Shown: piece after piece, positions 45,447 through 54,471 of the stretch | Position numbering within the stretch: the first letter of the stretch is position 1 | Layout: every line of letters starts with the position of its first letter | Assembly (NCBI GenBank): GCA_016463225.1 | Contig: JAEMRT010000008.1 | Location: 21,115 to 85,114 of the forward strand | Direction of reading: 5' to 3' | Length of the DNA stretch: 64,000 nucleotides | Source of the DNA: Sphingopyxis sp. | GTDB lineage: Bacteria; Pseudomonadota; Alphaproteobacteria; Sphingomonadales; Sphingomonadaceae | Made by a program: the position numbers and the translations under genes | The notes under the pieces: model-generated | Database searches by the model: none | What the model was told of the DNA's origin: nothing | Seen by the model: only the letters and a program-made list of their open reading frames with translations

Positions 45447-45918
45447 CCTCTCGACCAATCTCGACGACATCTCGTTCCTCGGTCGCCTCAGCGAGGCCCT
45501 GAGCCAGACGATCGAGGATCAAACGCGCGAGCTGTTCGATGCGGCGGGCATCGTCATCCCGGTGCGATCCTGCTCGCTGCTCACGGCGCTGCGGCAGGCG
45601 GGCGAGGCGTCGGCGGCCGAGCTCGCGCGAACGCTTGGGCAGTCGCACCAGCTGGTGATCCAGAAATGCCCGGCGCTGGTCCGTCTGGGGCTGGTGACCC
45701 AGCATCGCGATCCCGCCGATGCACGCCGCAAGCTGTTTCGTCTGACCGAAAAAGGTCAGGCCCAAATGGCGTTGCAGGACAGATATAGCGAAGAAATTTC
45801 GGACGTGTACCGACGCCTCTTCGAAGAGACCGGCGATGTGCATGCGATGATATTGAAAACCTTGCGGGCACTCAAAGAGCGGCCCCTTCGCGAACGCGTC
45901 GAGCCGAAGTCGCTCTAA
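45430..45918 (+). CDS. MarR-family transcriptional regulator
   Basis: A 162-residue MarR-type winged-helix regulator: helix-turn-helix ASAAELARTLGQSHQLVIQKC, followed by the wing VTQHRDPADARRKLFRLTEKGQ and a C-terminal dimerisation helix. The start at ATG 45430 lies within the peptidase gene (17-bp overlap); 45412 is an alternative. Translational coupling with the peptidase and the palindrome upstream suggest that it regulates this operon. The 3' end overlaps the convergent thioesterase by 4 bp. Confidence 0.85.
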   Translation: MPASTDLSTNLDDISFLGRLSEALSQTIEDQTRELFDAAGIVIPVRSCSLLTALRQAGEASAAELARTLGQSHQLVIQKCPALVRLGLVTQHRDPADARRKLFRLTEKGQAQMALQDRYSEEISDVYRRLFEETGDVHAMILKTLRALKERPLRERVEPKSL

Positions 45919-46307
45919 TCCAGAAACGGCGCTACTACTTCCGCAGTCACGCGCAGCGGCCGCCCGCTCACCTTGTCGAGCAGCGCCCAGACCGTCCGCG
46001 CCCGCACATGCACTTTGCCATCGGCACCGGTGAATTCCATGAAGCGATCGAACCTGGCACCCTGCGGCTGGTCGGCGACCCACGTCCGCGCGGTCACCGT
46101 TTGGCCGGGGCCAAGCGCGCGCAGATAATCGATCTCGTGGCGCACGACGACCCAGATATAGGCGTCCTTGTGGTTCTGCGGCGCCGCAGCATCCCAATGG
46201 CCGGTCGCGACCTGCTGGATCCACTGGACCCAGACGGCATTGTTGACATGGCCAAGTTCGTCGATGCTGTCGGGGGTGGCGACGAAATCGCGCGTAAACT
46301 CCCTCAT
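45915..46307 (-). CDS. Acyl-CoA thioesterase, 4HBT fold
   Basis: A 130-residue hotdog-fold thioesterase. The N-terminal DSIDELGHVNNAVWVQWIQ is the 4-hydroxybenzoyl-CoA thioesterase signature, with the likely catalytic Asp or Glu and His. It overlaps the threonine deaminase stop by 4 bp and is probably co-translated. The acyl-CoA substrate is unknown. Confidence 0.87.
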   Translation of the reverse strand: MREFTRDFVATPDSIDELGHVNNAVWVQWIQQVATGHWDAAAPQNHKDAYIWVVVRHEIDYLRALGPGQTVTARTWVADQPQGARFDRFMEFTGADGKVHVRARTVWALLDKVSGRPLRVTAEVVAPFLD

Positions 46308-47554
46308 GCCAGCTCGACGGTGGTCACCATATAACCCGCATCGCGGAGCGCCGCGACAAGGCTGTCGAGATGCTCGCGGTCGCGCGCTTCGCATTCGATG
46401 TCGGTGATCAGCCCCTTGGCGGGCAGCGTGGTGAAGATGCGCTGGTGATAGATTTCGATGATGTTGACCTGCTTCTCGTCGAACAGCTTCATCACCTTGA
46501 ACAAGGCGCCGGGGCGATCCTGCAACCGGATGCGCAGCCGCGCGATGCGGCCCGAGCGCGCAAGGTCACGCAGCAGCACATTGGCGAGCAGGCGGGTGTC
46601 GATATTGCCGCCGGTAAGCACCAAGCCGACCTTGCGCCCGGCGAATTCCTCGGGGTGCGCCAGCATCGCCGCGAGCCCTGCGGCGCCCGCGCCCTCGACC
46701 ACCGTCTTTTCGATCTGGAGGAGCAGGCTGACCGCGCGCTCGAGATGGCGTTCGGCGACCAGCACGATGTCATCGTTCAGTTCGGCAACCAGCTTGCGCG
46801 TGTAGCTCCCCGGCTCCTTGACTGCGATACCCTCGGCCAGCGTGTCGCCTTCGCACGCCATGTCGACGCCGTTGAGCTCGGCGTACATCGACGGATAGAG
46901 TTCGGCCTGCACCCCGACGAGGCGCATGTCGTTCTTGATCCCGCGCGCCGCGGTGCCCATGCCCGCGAGCAGCCCGCCGCCGCCGATCGGCACAATCAGA
47001 GTGTCGAGCTCGGGGACATCCTCAAGCATTTCGAGCGCAACCGTCCCCTGTCCCGCCGCGACATGCGGATGGTCGAACGGATGGACAAAGGTCAGCCCGC
47101 GTTCAATCTCCAGCTCGCGCGCATGCGCCGAGGCATCGTCGAATTTTTCGCCGAACAGCACGATCTCGGCACCGTGGCTCGCGGTCTGCGACACCTTCAC
47201 CTGCGGCGTCGTCTTGGGCATCACGATGGTGACCGGCACGCCGAGCCGTTTGCCATGATAGGCCAGCCCCTGCGCATGATTGCCCGCCGACGCCGCGATG
47301 ACGCCCCGCGCGCGCTGCTGCGGGTCCATCAGCAACAATGCGTTCAGCGCGCCGCGTTCCTTATATGCCGCGGTGAATTGCAGATTCTCGAATTTCAGCC
47401 ACACTTCGGCGCCGACCATCTCGGACAATGTCTGCGAATGGAGCGTCGGGGTGCGGATTACCGCGCCGTCAATTCGTGCCGCCGCCGCGCGCACATCGTC
47501 GAGGGTGATCGCCGGGAGATCGGCGGCGGAGATGGAAGGTGCGGTCGTGCTCAT
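46304..47554 (-). CDS. ilvA: Threonine ammonia-lyase with ACT domain
   Basis: A 416-residue PLP enzyme that deaminates threonine to 2-oxobutyrate. The PLP lysine is in FTAAYKERGALN; other motifs are IAASAGNHAQGLAYHG and VPIGGGGLLAG. A C-terminal ACT-like domain (about residues 335-416, RIRLQDRPGALFKVMKLFD) indicates allosteric control. Because the regulatory domain is single and short, it is closer to the catabolic/IlvA-short type than to E. coli IlvA. First gene of an overlapping pair with the thioesterase. Confidence 0.92.
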   Translation of the reverse strand: MSTTAPSISAADLPAITLDDVRAAAARIDGAVIRTPTLHSQTLSEMVGAEVWLKFENLQFTAAYKERGALNALLLMDPQQRARGVIAASAGNHAQGLAYHGKRLGVPVTIVMPKTTPQVKVSQTASHGAEIVLFGEKFDDASAHARELEIERGLTFVHPFDHPHVAAGQGTVALEMLEDVPELDTLIVPIGGGGLLAGMGTAARGIKNDMRLVGVQAELYPSMYAELNGVDMACEGDTLAEGIAVKEPGSYTRKLVAELNDDIVLVAERHLERAVSLLLQIEKTVVEGAGAAGLAAMLAHPEEFAGRKVGLVLTGGNIDTRLLANVLLRDLARSGRIARLRIRLQDRPGALFKVMKLFDEKQVNIIEIYHQRIFTTLPAKGLITDIECEARDREHLDSLVAALRDAGYMVTTVELA

Positions 47555-47614
47555 GATGCCGCTCGCCCTAGCCTATCTGGCGCACCGCGCAAACCATGGT
47601 TATGGACCGTACCT

Positions 47615-48493
47615 ATGAGCGAACAAAAATTGCGCATCAGCTTCATCGGCACCGGCGTCATGGGCGGACCGATGGCAGGCCACCTTTTCAGGGCGGGTCA
47701 TGATCTCACCGTCTATAACCGCACCCGCGCCAAAGCCGATGCGTGGGTTGCGGCGCATGGCGGCGCGGCGGCGGCGACCCCGGCAGAGGCCGCGCAGGAC
47801 GCCGATGTCGTCCTGACCTGCGTCGGCAACGATGACGATCTCGCGCAGGTCACGCTCGGCCGCGACGGCGCGTTTCGGGCGATGCGCAAAGGCGCGCTCT
47901 TCATCGACCACACCACCGTCTCTGCGCGCATTGCGCGCCAGCTGTCGGTCGAGGCCGACGGGCTTGGCCTGCTCTGCGTCGACGCTCCCGTTTCAGGCGG
48001 CGAAGCGGGCGCCCAAAACGGCACGCTATCGATCATGTGCGGCGGCACCAGGGCCGCGTTTGCCGCCGCTGAACCGGTGATGCAGGCCTATGCCGCACGC
48101 ATGGTCCACATCGGCGGCCCCGGCGCGGGGCAGACGACGAAGATGGTCAACCAGATCGCAATCGCGGGCGTGCTGCAGGGGCTTTCCGAGGCACTGCGTT
48201 TCGCGCAGGCGTCGCGGCTCGACACCGACAAGGTGTTCGAGGCGGTGTCGGGCGGCGCGGCGGCAAGCTGGCAGATGCTCAACCGCTGGGACACGATGGC
48301 CAGGGACGAATTCGACTTCGGTTTCGCGGTCGACTGGATGCGCAAGGATCTGGGTTTGGCGCTCGACGAAGCGCGCTCGAACGGCGCGACGATCCCCGTC
48401 GCCGGACTCGTCGATCAATTCTACGCCGATGTGCAAAAGGCCGGACACGGTCGCCGCGACACCAGCTCGCTCGTAACAAGGTTGCCAAAATGA
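47615..48493 (+). CDS. NAD(P)-dependent beta-hydroxyacid dehydrogenase
   Basis: A 292-residue member of the 3-hydroxyisobutyrate dehydrogenase superfamily. The NAD motif is FIGTGVMGGPMAGHL, followed by the substrate segment DAPVSGGEAGAQNGTLSIM and the catalytic Lys in GAGQTTKMVNQ. A valine catabolism role or a related 2-hydroxymethyl acid substrate is possible. The stop overlaps the amidohydrolase start (ATGA). Confidence 0.9.
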   Translation: MSEQKLRISFIGTGVMGGPMAGHLFRAGHDLTVYNRTRAKADAWVAAHGGAAAATPAEAAQDADVVLTCVGNDDDLAQVTLGRDGAFRAMRKGALFIDHTTVSARIARQLSVEADGLGLLCVDAPVSGGEAGAQNGTLSIMCGGTRAAFAAAEPVMQAYAARMVHIGGPGAGQTTKMVNQIAIAGVLQGLSEALRFAQASRLDTDKVFEAVSGGAAASWQMLNRWDTMARDEFDFGFAVDWMRKDLGLALDEARSNGATIPVAGLVDQFYADVQKAGHGRRDTSSLVTRLPK

Positions 48494-50151
48494 ACCGCCT
48501 CCTCCTAACTGCGCTGGCGCTAACGCTCACCGCGCCCGTGCACGCCGACACCCTCGTCGACAATGTCAACGGCATCACCCTCGACAAGGACGGCAAGCTG
48601 GTCCGCTTCACCGGGCTCGTCATCGACAAGGACGGCAAGGTCAAGGATCTGCTCGACCGCAAGGACAAGCGCCCCGAACGCCCCGATTTCAGGGAGGACG
48701 GCAAGGGCCGCACCCTGATCCCCGGGCTGATCGACGCGCACGGTCATGTCATGGGGCTGGGCTTCCAGCTGATGCTGCTCGACCTCTCGGGCACCAATTC
48801 GCTCGCCGAAGCGCAGGCGGCGATCCGCAAATATGCCGCCGACAATCCGGAAATGCCGTGGATCATCGGCTCAGGCTGGAACCAGGAGAAATGGGGTCTC
48901 GGCCGCTTCCCTACCGCCGCCGATCTCGATGCCGCGGTGCCGGACCGCCCGGTCTGGCTCGAACGCGTCGACGGCCACGCCGGCTGGGCCAATACGGCAG
49001 CAATGACTGCAGCCAAGGTTACCGCCGCCAGCAAATCGCCCGACGGCGGCCGCATCGAAATGACGGGCGGCAAGCCGGGCGGGGTCTTCGTCGACGCCGC
49101 GATGAGCCTGATCGACAGCGCCAAGCCCAAACCGCTGGCGCGCGACCTCGACCGCGCGCTGTATCTGGCGCAGCAAAAGCTGCTTGCACAGGGGGTCACG
49201 GCGATCGCCGACATGGGGACGTCGATCCTCGACTGGCAGGCGTTCCGCCGCGCCGGGGACAAGAAGCAGCTCGCGGTGCGGATCCTGAGCTATGGCGGCG
49301 ACATCGACAATATGGCGATCATCGCCGGGTCCGAACCGACGCCATGGCTCTACGACGACCGCCTTCGCATGGTCGGGGTGAAGCTGTACCTCGACGGCGC
49401 GCTCGGCTCGCGCGGCGCGTGGCTGAAGGCGCCCTATAGCGACGCGCCGGGCCAGAAAGGCCTGCCTTTGCTCACCCCCGCGCAGCTGCGCAACAAAATG
49501 GTGCGCGCGTCGATGGACAAATTCCAGGTCGCGATCCACGCGATCGGCGACGCCGCCAACGCCGAAGCGCTCGACGCGATCACTGACCTCACCACCGACC
49601 TGCCCGGCGAGCGGCGCTGGCGCATCGAACATGCGCAGATCATCGACCCCATCGACATCCCGCGCTTTGCCAGTCTCAAGGTCATCGCGTCGATGCAGCC
49701 CGTCCACCAGACGAGCGACCGGCTGATGGCCGAAGCGCGCCTTGGCCCCGATCGCCTCAAGGGCGCCTACGCTTGGCGCAGCCTGCAGACCGCCGGCGTC
49801 CGCTTGGCCTTCGGGTCCGACGTCCCGGTCGAGAGCGCCAACCCGTTTGCCGGGCTCGCCGCTGCGATCTCGCGCACCGACGCCGCGGGCCAACCATTCG
49901 GCGGCTGGCGTCCCGAAGAAGCAGTCAGCCGCGAGGCCGCGCTCGACGGTTTCACCCGTACCGCGGCTTACGCAGGGTTCGCCGAGGACCGCATCGGCAC
50001 GTTGATGCCAGGGATGCGCGCCGATTTTCTGATCGTCGACGCCGACCCGATGCTGGCCAGCCCCGACGAGATCCGCCGCATGACCCCGCTCGAAACCTGG
50101 ATCGGCGGTTATCGCTACTACAAGAAAGAGGCGCCCGGTGGCGGGCGATAA
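48490..50151 (+). CDS. Secreted amidohydrolase, YtcJ type
   Basis: A 553-residue amidohydrolase of the YtcJ/AMDHD3-like group. It has a signal peptide (MNRLLLTALALTLTAPVHA), the metal motif GLIDAHGHVMGLG, VKLYLDGALGSRGA with a carboxylated-lysine region, HAIGDAANAEA, IEHAQIID and the late FGSDVPVES. It probably hydrolyses an amide or cyclic substrate in the periplasm. It overlaps the upstream dehydrogenase by 4 bp and the downstream flavin oxidase by 14 bp. Confidence 0.9.
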   Translation: MNRLLLTALALTLTAPVHADTLVDNVNGITLDKDGKLVRFTGLVIDKDGKVKDLLDRKDKRPERPDFREDGKGRTLIPGLIDAHGHVMGLGFQLMLLDLSGTNSLAEAQAAIRKYAADNPEMPWIIGSGWNQEKWGLGRFPTAADLDAAVPDRPVWLERVDGHAGWANTAAMTAAKVTAASKSPDGGRIEMTGGKPGGVFVDAAMSLIDSAKPKPLARDLDRALYLAQQKLLAQGVTAIADMGTSILDWQAFRRAGDKKQLAVRILSYGGDIDNMAIIAGSEPTPWLYDDRLRMVGVKLYLDGALGSRGAWLKAPYSDAPGQKGLPLLTPAQLRNKMVRASMDKFQVAIHAIGDAANAEALDAITDLTTDLPGERRWRIEHAQIIDPIDIPRFASLKVIASMQPVHQTSDRLMAEARLGPDRLKGAYAWRSLQTAGVRLAFGSDVPVESANPFAGLAAAISRTDAAGQPFGGWRPEEAVSREAALDGFTRTAAYAGFAEDRIGTLMPGMRADFLIVDADPMLASPDEIRRMTPLETWIGGYRYYKKEAPGGGR

Positions 50152-51394
50152 CACGCCCACTCGCCGCGCACTGCTGACCGGCCTCGCCGCGCTGCCGGTT
50201 GCGGCAACCGCGGCGGCTGTCGAGCCCAAGAAGCGCAAACCCGCCAAGCCCAAAGTCCAGCATGTCGACGTCGCGATCATCGGCGCGGGGGTGTTCGGCG
50301 CATGGACCGCCTGGCACCTGTTGCGCGCGGGCAAGACGGTGCGGCTGTTCGACGCCTATGGCGCCGGCCATGCGCGTGCCTCGTCGGGCGGCGAAAGCCG
50401 CGTCATCCGCATGGGCTATGGCGCTGACACCATCTATTCGGAGATGGCGCGTGAATCGCTGGCCTATTGGAAGGCGCTCTCCGACACCGCGAGCGCCCCG
50501 ATCTTTCACAACACCGGCGTCCTGTGGTTCGCGCCGCAGGGCGATGCCTATACCGCGCAGTCGCTGGCATGGCTGCAGGCGAACCGGGTTGGGCACGAGC
50601 ATGGCGACGTCCGCTGGCTGCAGGACAAATATCGCCAGATGCAATTCTATCAGGGCGAAACCGGCATCCTCGAAACCGAAACCGGCGCGCTGATCGCCGG
50701 GCGCGGCGTGCAGGAGGTGATCGCCGACGCGCAGATCGAGGTCGAACGCGTCGTCATGCCCGCGCCGCTCTTTTCGAAGCGGATCAAAAAGCACAGCCTT
50801 CCCGACGGCGGCACCGCCGACCACCTCGTCTATGCCGCCGGCCCGTGGCTTGCCGAACTCTTTCCGCAACAGCTGATGGGGAAAATCGTCGCGACGCGGC
50901 AGGAGGTCTATCACTTCGGTGCGCCGCAGGGCGACACGCGCTTCGCCCCACCCGAACTGCCGGTGTGGGCCGACTTCAACAACGGCCGCATCGTCTATGG
51001 CATCCCCGACCTCGAAGGCGCGGGATTCAAGATCGCGATCGACGTCCATGGCCCGGTGATCGATCCCGACACGATGGAGCGCCAGCCAGGCCCCGCGGGC
51101 ATCGCCGAGGCGCGCGCCTATCTGACGCGCCGCTTCCCCGGCCTCGCGTCAGCACCGCTGATCGGGGCACGCGTCTGCCAATATGAGAACAGCTCGAACG
51201 GCGATTATCTGATCGACCGCTTTCCGGGGCAGGAGCGCGTCTGGCTCGTCGGTGGCGGATCGGGGCACGGGTTCAAGAACGGCCCCGCAGTGGGGAAGCG
51301 CGTTGCGGCGCATATCCTTGATGCGAAGCTGGCGGTCGAGCCGCGCTTCAGTTTTGCGACCAAGGGGACCGTGGCGGCGCGGACGGTGTTCTGA
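50138..51394 (+). CDS. TAT-exported FAD-dependent oxidoreductase (DAO family)
   Basis: A 418-residue flavoenzyme of the D-amino-acid oxidase/sarcosine oxidase superfamily. The twin-arginine-type leader (TPTRRALLTGLAALPVAATAA) suggests export folded with FAD. The FAD motif is IIGAGVFGAWTAWHLLRAG, with SSGGESRVIRMGYG and the late GGGSGHGFKNGP typical of sarcosine oxidase-like proteins. The start is GTG 50138, inside the amidohydrolase gene. Substrate, probably an N-methyl or D-amino acid, is not proven. Confidence 0.86.
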   Translation: MAGDNTPTRRALLTGLAALPVAATAAAVEPKKRKPAKPKVQHVDVAIIGAGVFGAWTAWHLLRAGKTVRLFDAYGAGHARASSGGESRVIRMGYGADTIYSEMARESLAYWKALSDTASAPIFHNTGVLWFAPQGDAYTAQSLAWLQANRVGHEHGDVRWLQDKYRQMQFYQGETGILETETGALIAGRGVQEVIADAQIEVERVVMPAPLFSKRIKKHSLPDGGTADHLVYAAGPWLAELFPQQLMGKIVATRQEVYHFGAPQGDTRFAPPELPVWADFNNGRIVYGIPDLEGAGFKIAIDVHGPVIDPDTMERQPGPAGIAEARAYLTRRFPGLASAPLIGARVCQYENSSNGDYLIDRFPGQERVWLVGGGSGHGFKNGPAVGKRVAAHILDAKLAVEPRFSFATKGTVAARTVF

Positions 51395-51418
51395 TGCCCG
51401 GCGCGAACCTCTACTCCT

Positions 51419-51493
51419 GTTCGTGTCGAGCGAAGTCGAGACACGCCGCGTTTGCGCTCGCCTTCGCGTGTCTCGACTTCGCTCGACACGAAC
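51419..51493. repeat. Dispersed palindromic repeat, family C copy 1
   Basis: Perfect 28-nt inverted arms (51419-51446 and 51466-51493) around TCGTGTCGAGCGAAGTCGAG. It lies just after the flavin oxidase stop and before the hydroxyacid oxidase start. The second copy is at 61481-61562. Confidence 0.85.
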
Positions 51494-51506
51494 GGAAACA
51501 TCAAAA

Positions 51507-52655
51507 GTGAAACTCACCGACTGCCACAACATCGACGATTTCCGCGCGCTTGCGAAGCGGCGCCTGCCCTGGCCGGTGTTCGATTATATCGACGGCGCCG
51601 CCGACGACGAGGTCACTCGCCGCCGCAACCGCGCTGCGTTCGATGACTGCGACCTCATCCCGCGCGTCCTCGCCGGGGTCGAGAGCGTCGACATCCGCAC
51701 CACGCTGTTCGGGCGCGAGATGGCGATGCCGCTTTTCCTCTCACCGACCGCGCTCCAGCGGCTGTTCCACTGGCAAGGCGAGCGGGCTGTCCTCCGCGCC
51801 GCCGCAAACGCCGGTACCGTCGCCGGCATTTCCAGCCTCGCGACGATCAGCCTTGCCGAAGCCGGGGCGCTTACCGATGGCCCCAAGCTGTTCCAGCTGT
51901 ATGTCCACAAGGACGAAGGACTGAACCGCGCGATGTTGGACGCCGCCCGCGACGCGAAATTCGACGCCGTCGCGCTGACCGTCGATACGATCGTCGGCGG
52001 CAACCGCGAACGCTGCCTGCGCTCGGGCTTCACTTCGCCGCCGCGCTTCACCCCCGCCAATATGCTGAGCTACGCCGCCAAACCCGGCTGGGGGCTCAAC
52101 TATGTCCTGCGCGAAAAGTTCAGCCTGCCCAACCTCGCGACGCATGTGTCCGAGGGTTCGAGCGTCCCCAAATCGGTCGCCGACTATTTCACCTCGATGC
52201 TCGACCAGAGCCTCGATTGGAAACGCGCCGAAGCGATCCGCAAGCAATGGGACGGCCCCTTTTGTCTGAAAGGCATCGCCGCGGTCGAGGATGCGCGACG
52301 CGCGGTGGATATTGGCGCCACCGCGATCATGGTGTCGAACCATGGCGGGCGGCAACTCGACGGCAGCATCTCCCCCTTCGACGCGCTCGCCGACATCGTC
52401 GATGCGGTCGGCGACAAGATCGAGGTCATCTGCGACGGCGGCATCACCCGCGGCACGCATGTGCTGAAGGCGCTGTCGGTCGGCGCGAAAGCCTGTTCGG
52501 GCGGTCGCCTCTATCTTTATGCGCTCGCTGCGGCGGGCGAGGATGGCGTGGCGCGCGCCATCGCGCTGCTGCGCGCCGAAATGGAGCGCGGGATGAAATT
52601 GATGGGGGCCAAGACCCTGTCGGATCTCTCACGCGACAATCTGCGCTGGCGGTAG
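51507..52655 (+). CDS. lldD: FMN-dependent alpha-hydroxy acid oxidase/dehydrogenase
   Basis: A 382-residue enzyme of the L-lactate dehydrogenase/glycolate oxidase family. N-terminal VFDYIDGAADDEVTRRRNRAAF and FLSPTALQRLFHWQGE are family features. SNHGGRQLDG contains the catalytic His, and ICDGGITRGTHVLKAL and GRLYLYALAAAGEDGV bind FMN phosphate. The start is GTG 51507, since the extension to 51252 runs through the flavin oxidase and a repeat. L-lactate is the most likely substrate but mandelate or another hydroxyacid is possible. Confidence 0.88.
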   Translation: MKLTDCHNIDDFRALAKRRLPWPVFDYIDGAADDEVTRRRNRAAFDDCDLIPRVLAGVESVDIRTTLFGREMAMPLFLSPTALQRLFHWQGERAVLRAAANAGTVAGISSLATISLAEAGALTDGPKLFQLYVHKDEGLNRAMLDAARDAKFDAVALTVDTIVGGNRERCLRSGFTSPPRFTPANMLSYAAKPGWGLNYVLREKFSLPNLATHVSEGSSVPKSVADYFTSMLDQSLDWKRAEAIRKQWDGPFCLKGIAAVEDARRAVDIGATAIMVSNHGGRQLDGSISPFDALADIVDAVGDKIEVICDGGITRGTHVLKALSVGAKACSGGRLYLYALAAAGEDGVARAIALLRAEMERGMKLMGAKTLSDLSRDNLRWR

Positions 52656-52660
52656 CTGAA

Positions 52661-52826
52661 ACCCTCTCCCATCGGGAGAGGGCAGCGAGACTTGGTGGCT
52701 CCGCCACCTAGTCGCAGCGGGTGAGGGGTTCGAACTTTGCTGAATAATCCAGCGTCAAACCCCTCACCCGGCTTTGCTAGCCAGCAAGCTGGCAAGCTCC
52801 GCCACCCCTCCTAAAGGGAGAGGTGT
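52661..52826. repeat. Dispersed structured repeat, family D copy 3
   Basis: It starts with the CCCTCTCCCATCGGGAGAGGG hairpin, followed by the core GACTT-GGTGGC-TCC-GCCACC-TAGTC (52689-52713), then CCCCTCACCC and further AGCAAGCTGGCAAGC segments. The 172-bp gap between lldD and creD holds no gene. Confidence 0.8.
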
Positions 52827-52827
52827 T

Positions 52828-54306
52828 TTAGGCCGCCACCGCCACCTCATCCTTCTTGCCCAGCCCGCTCCAGTCGATGCTGCGCGTCATGTACATCACC
52901 CCGGCGAGAGCGAAGAACATCAGCACCGATCCGATGAGCAGCGAATAGGCTTCGAGGTTCAGAAGCACATAGAGCAGCGCATAAAGCCCGATCAGCAGCG
53001 CCGCGAGGAAACGTGCGCGCTTCCAGCTCTTGAGCACCGCCGCGCTGTAGAAGGCCAGCAGCCCGATGATTGCCGCGGACGCCAGCATATAGGCGAAGGT
53101 GAAGCCGATCACCTCGGCGAAGGCGAGCAGCAGCACAAAGAACAGCACCAGCGCGATCCCGGTCAGCAGATATTCGGCCGGCGCCACCCGCGCGCCCGCG
53201 ATAATGTCGAACATCAAAAAGGCGACGAAGGTAAAGCCGATGAACAGGAAGCCATATTTGATCGCGCGATCGACCTGGCTGTACAGGTCGACGGGCTCGA
53301 TCAGACTGATCGCCACGGCCTTGGCGACCCCGCCCGATGTGTTGTCCTCGGCCGCGGGGGCATTGGCGACATCGACGACTTCGGCATAGCGCGGACCGTT
53401 GTCGCCCCCATAGTTGCTGGTGACCGGCGGCGACAGATCGCCGGTCAGCACCTGCGCCTGCCCCAATGCGAGGTTCGGGATGGCATAGGTCGCGGTAAAG
53501 CCGCTTGCCTTCACATCGCGCTTTGCGGGCAGGAAATCGCCGCCGAAGCTCGGGTTCGGCCAGGTCGATTTCACCGTCCAGCGCGTATCGACCCCGCGCG
53601 GGATCAGCTTGAAATCGCCCAGCCCGCGAACGCCAATCCTGTAATCGACCTTCAGCGGCGCCGTCGCGGTCCAGTCGACAAAGGCGAAGGTGCCCGAATT
53701 GCCGGTCGAGAGCAGGCCTTTACCCGGCTGGAGCGCGAGCGGCGTGCCGTTCACTGAGACGCTGTTGCCATCGACCAGCCCGCGCGCGTCGCTGACCCCC
53801 AGCCGCACTTCGGCGCGGTCGAGCATCAACGCCTCGCGCGCAACGCCAAAGCGCGCGATATCGGCAGGCAGCACGAAATCGGCGCTTCCCGAAATCTGGC
53901 TTTCATAAACGACGGTTTCATAGATCGCCTTCTTCCGCTTCTCGGGCTTGATGAAAACATCGGCCTTGTTGGTCTGCGGCGAGAGATAGAGGTTGCGGAT
54001 GGTGTTCACCGTCCGCGTCACATCCTTGCCATTTTCGGTGACCGTTGTCGTTTCGGTGGCGCGATAGGGGATGACGATCACCGGCCCGGCGATCGTCTGT
54101 TGCCCGCCCCAGCCCTGACCGATCGACGCCTGCGCGGTTTCGGCCTGCTGCTGGCGATCCCAGAGCAGGCCGTAAATCATCAAAAGGGGGACCATCAAGG
54201 CCACCGCGATCAACACCGCGATGACGAGCTTGACGCCGGGACTGCGCTCGCTGCGAGCGGGCGGATTTGAAGACGATATGGGGGGAACGGAAACGCTCTG
54301 AGTCAT
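52828..54306 (-). CDS. creD: Cell envelope integrity protein CreD
   Basis: A 492-residue inner-membrane protein of the CreD/CedC family. One N-terminal transmembrane helix (VKLVIAVLIAVALMVPLLMIYGLLW) is followed by a large beta-rich periplasmic domain and a block of five to six C-terminal helices from about residue 350. The exact function is unknown; E. coli CreD affects envelope integrity and colicin resistance. The start at 54306 was chosen over 54348, whose extra residues are not conserved. It faces convergent repeat family D. Confidence 0.9.
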   Translation of the reverse strand: MTQSVSVPPISSSNPPARSERSPGVKLVIAVLIAVALMVPLLMIYGLLWDRQQQAETAQASIGQGWGGQQTIAGPVIVIPYRATETTTVTENGKDVTRTVNTIRNLYLSPQTNKADVFIKPEKRKKAIYETVVYESQISGSADFVLPADIARFGVAREALMLDRAEVRLGVSDARGLVDGNSVSVNGTPLALQPGKGLLSTGNSGTFAFVDWTATAPLKVDYRIGVRGLGDFKLIPRGVDTRWTVKSTWPNPSFGGDFLPAKRDVKASGFTATYAIPNLALGQAQVLTGDLSPPVTSNYGGDNGPRYAEVVDVANAPAAEDNTSGGVAKAVAISLIEPVDLYSQVDRAIKYGFLFIGFTFVAFLMFDIIAGARVAPAEYLLTGIALVLFFVLLLAFAEVIGFTFAYMLASAAIIGLLAFYSAAVLKSWKRARFLAALLIGLYALLYVLLNLEAYSLLIGSVLMFFALAGVMYMTRSIDWSGLGKKDEVAVAA

Positions 54307-54408
54307 GGGGGATACTCTTGCTGCTTCAACTGGTCGATGAATTTGCACGGTTCATCGACGCGGTCAAGCGCGTTGCGTCGGATTGCGTCCGCCCACCTTC
54401 CGCGCACG

Positions 54409-54443
54409 AAAAAGGGGGCGGCCTCCCCCGAAGCCGCCCCCTT
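54409..54443 (-). terminator. Rho-independent terminator of the TorF porin gene
   Basis: An 11-bp perfect stem (54412-54422 with 54433-54443) containing GGGGGCGGC is followed by a T-run on the minus strand. It is 28 bases past the porin stop codon. Confidence 0.85.
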
Positions 54444-54471
54444 AGCGCGTGGTCGCTGACCCGCTAGGCGA

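Noticed and set aside
46370..47614. In-frame N-terminal extension of the hydroxyacid dehydrogenase
   Set aside because: It is antisense to ilvA; the conserved NAD-binding start begins at 47615.
51252..51506. Long N-terminal extension of the hydroxyacid oxidase
   Set aside because: It passes through the flavin oxidase end and the family C repeat; GTG 51507 fits the family length.
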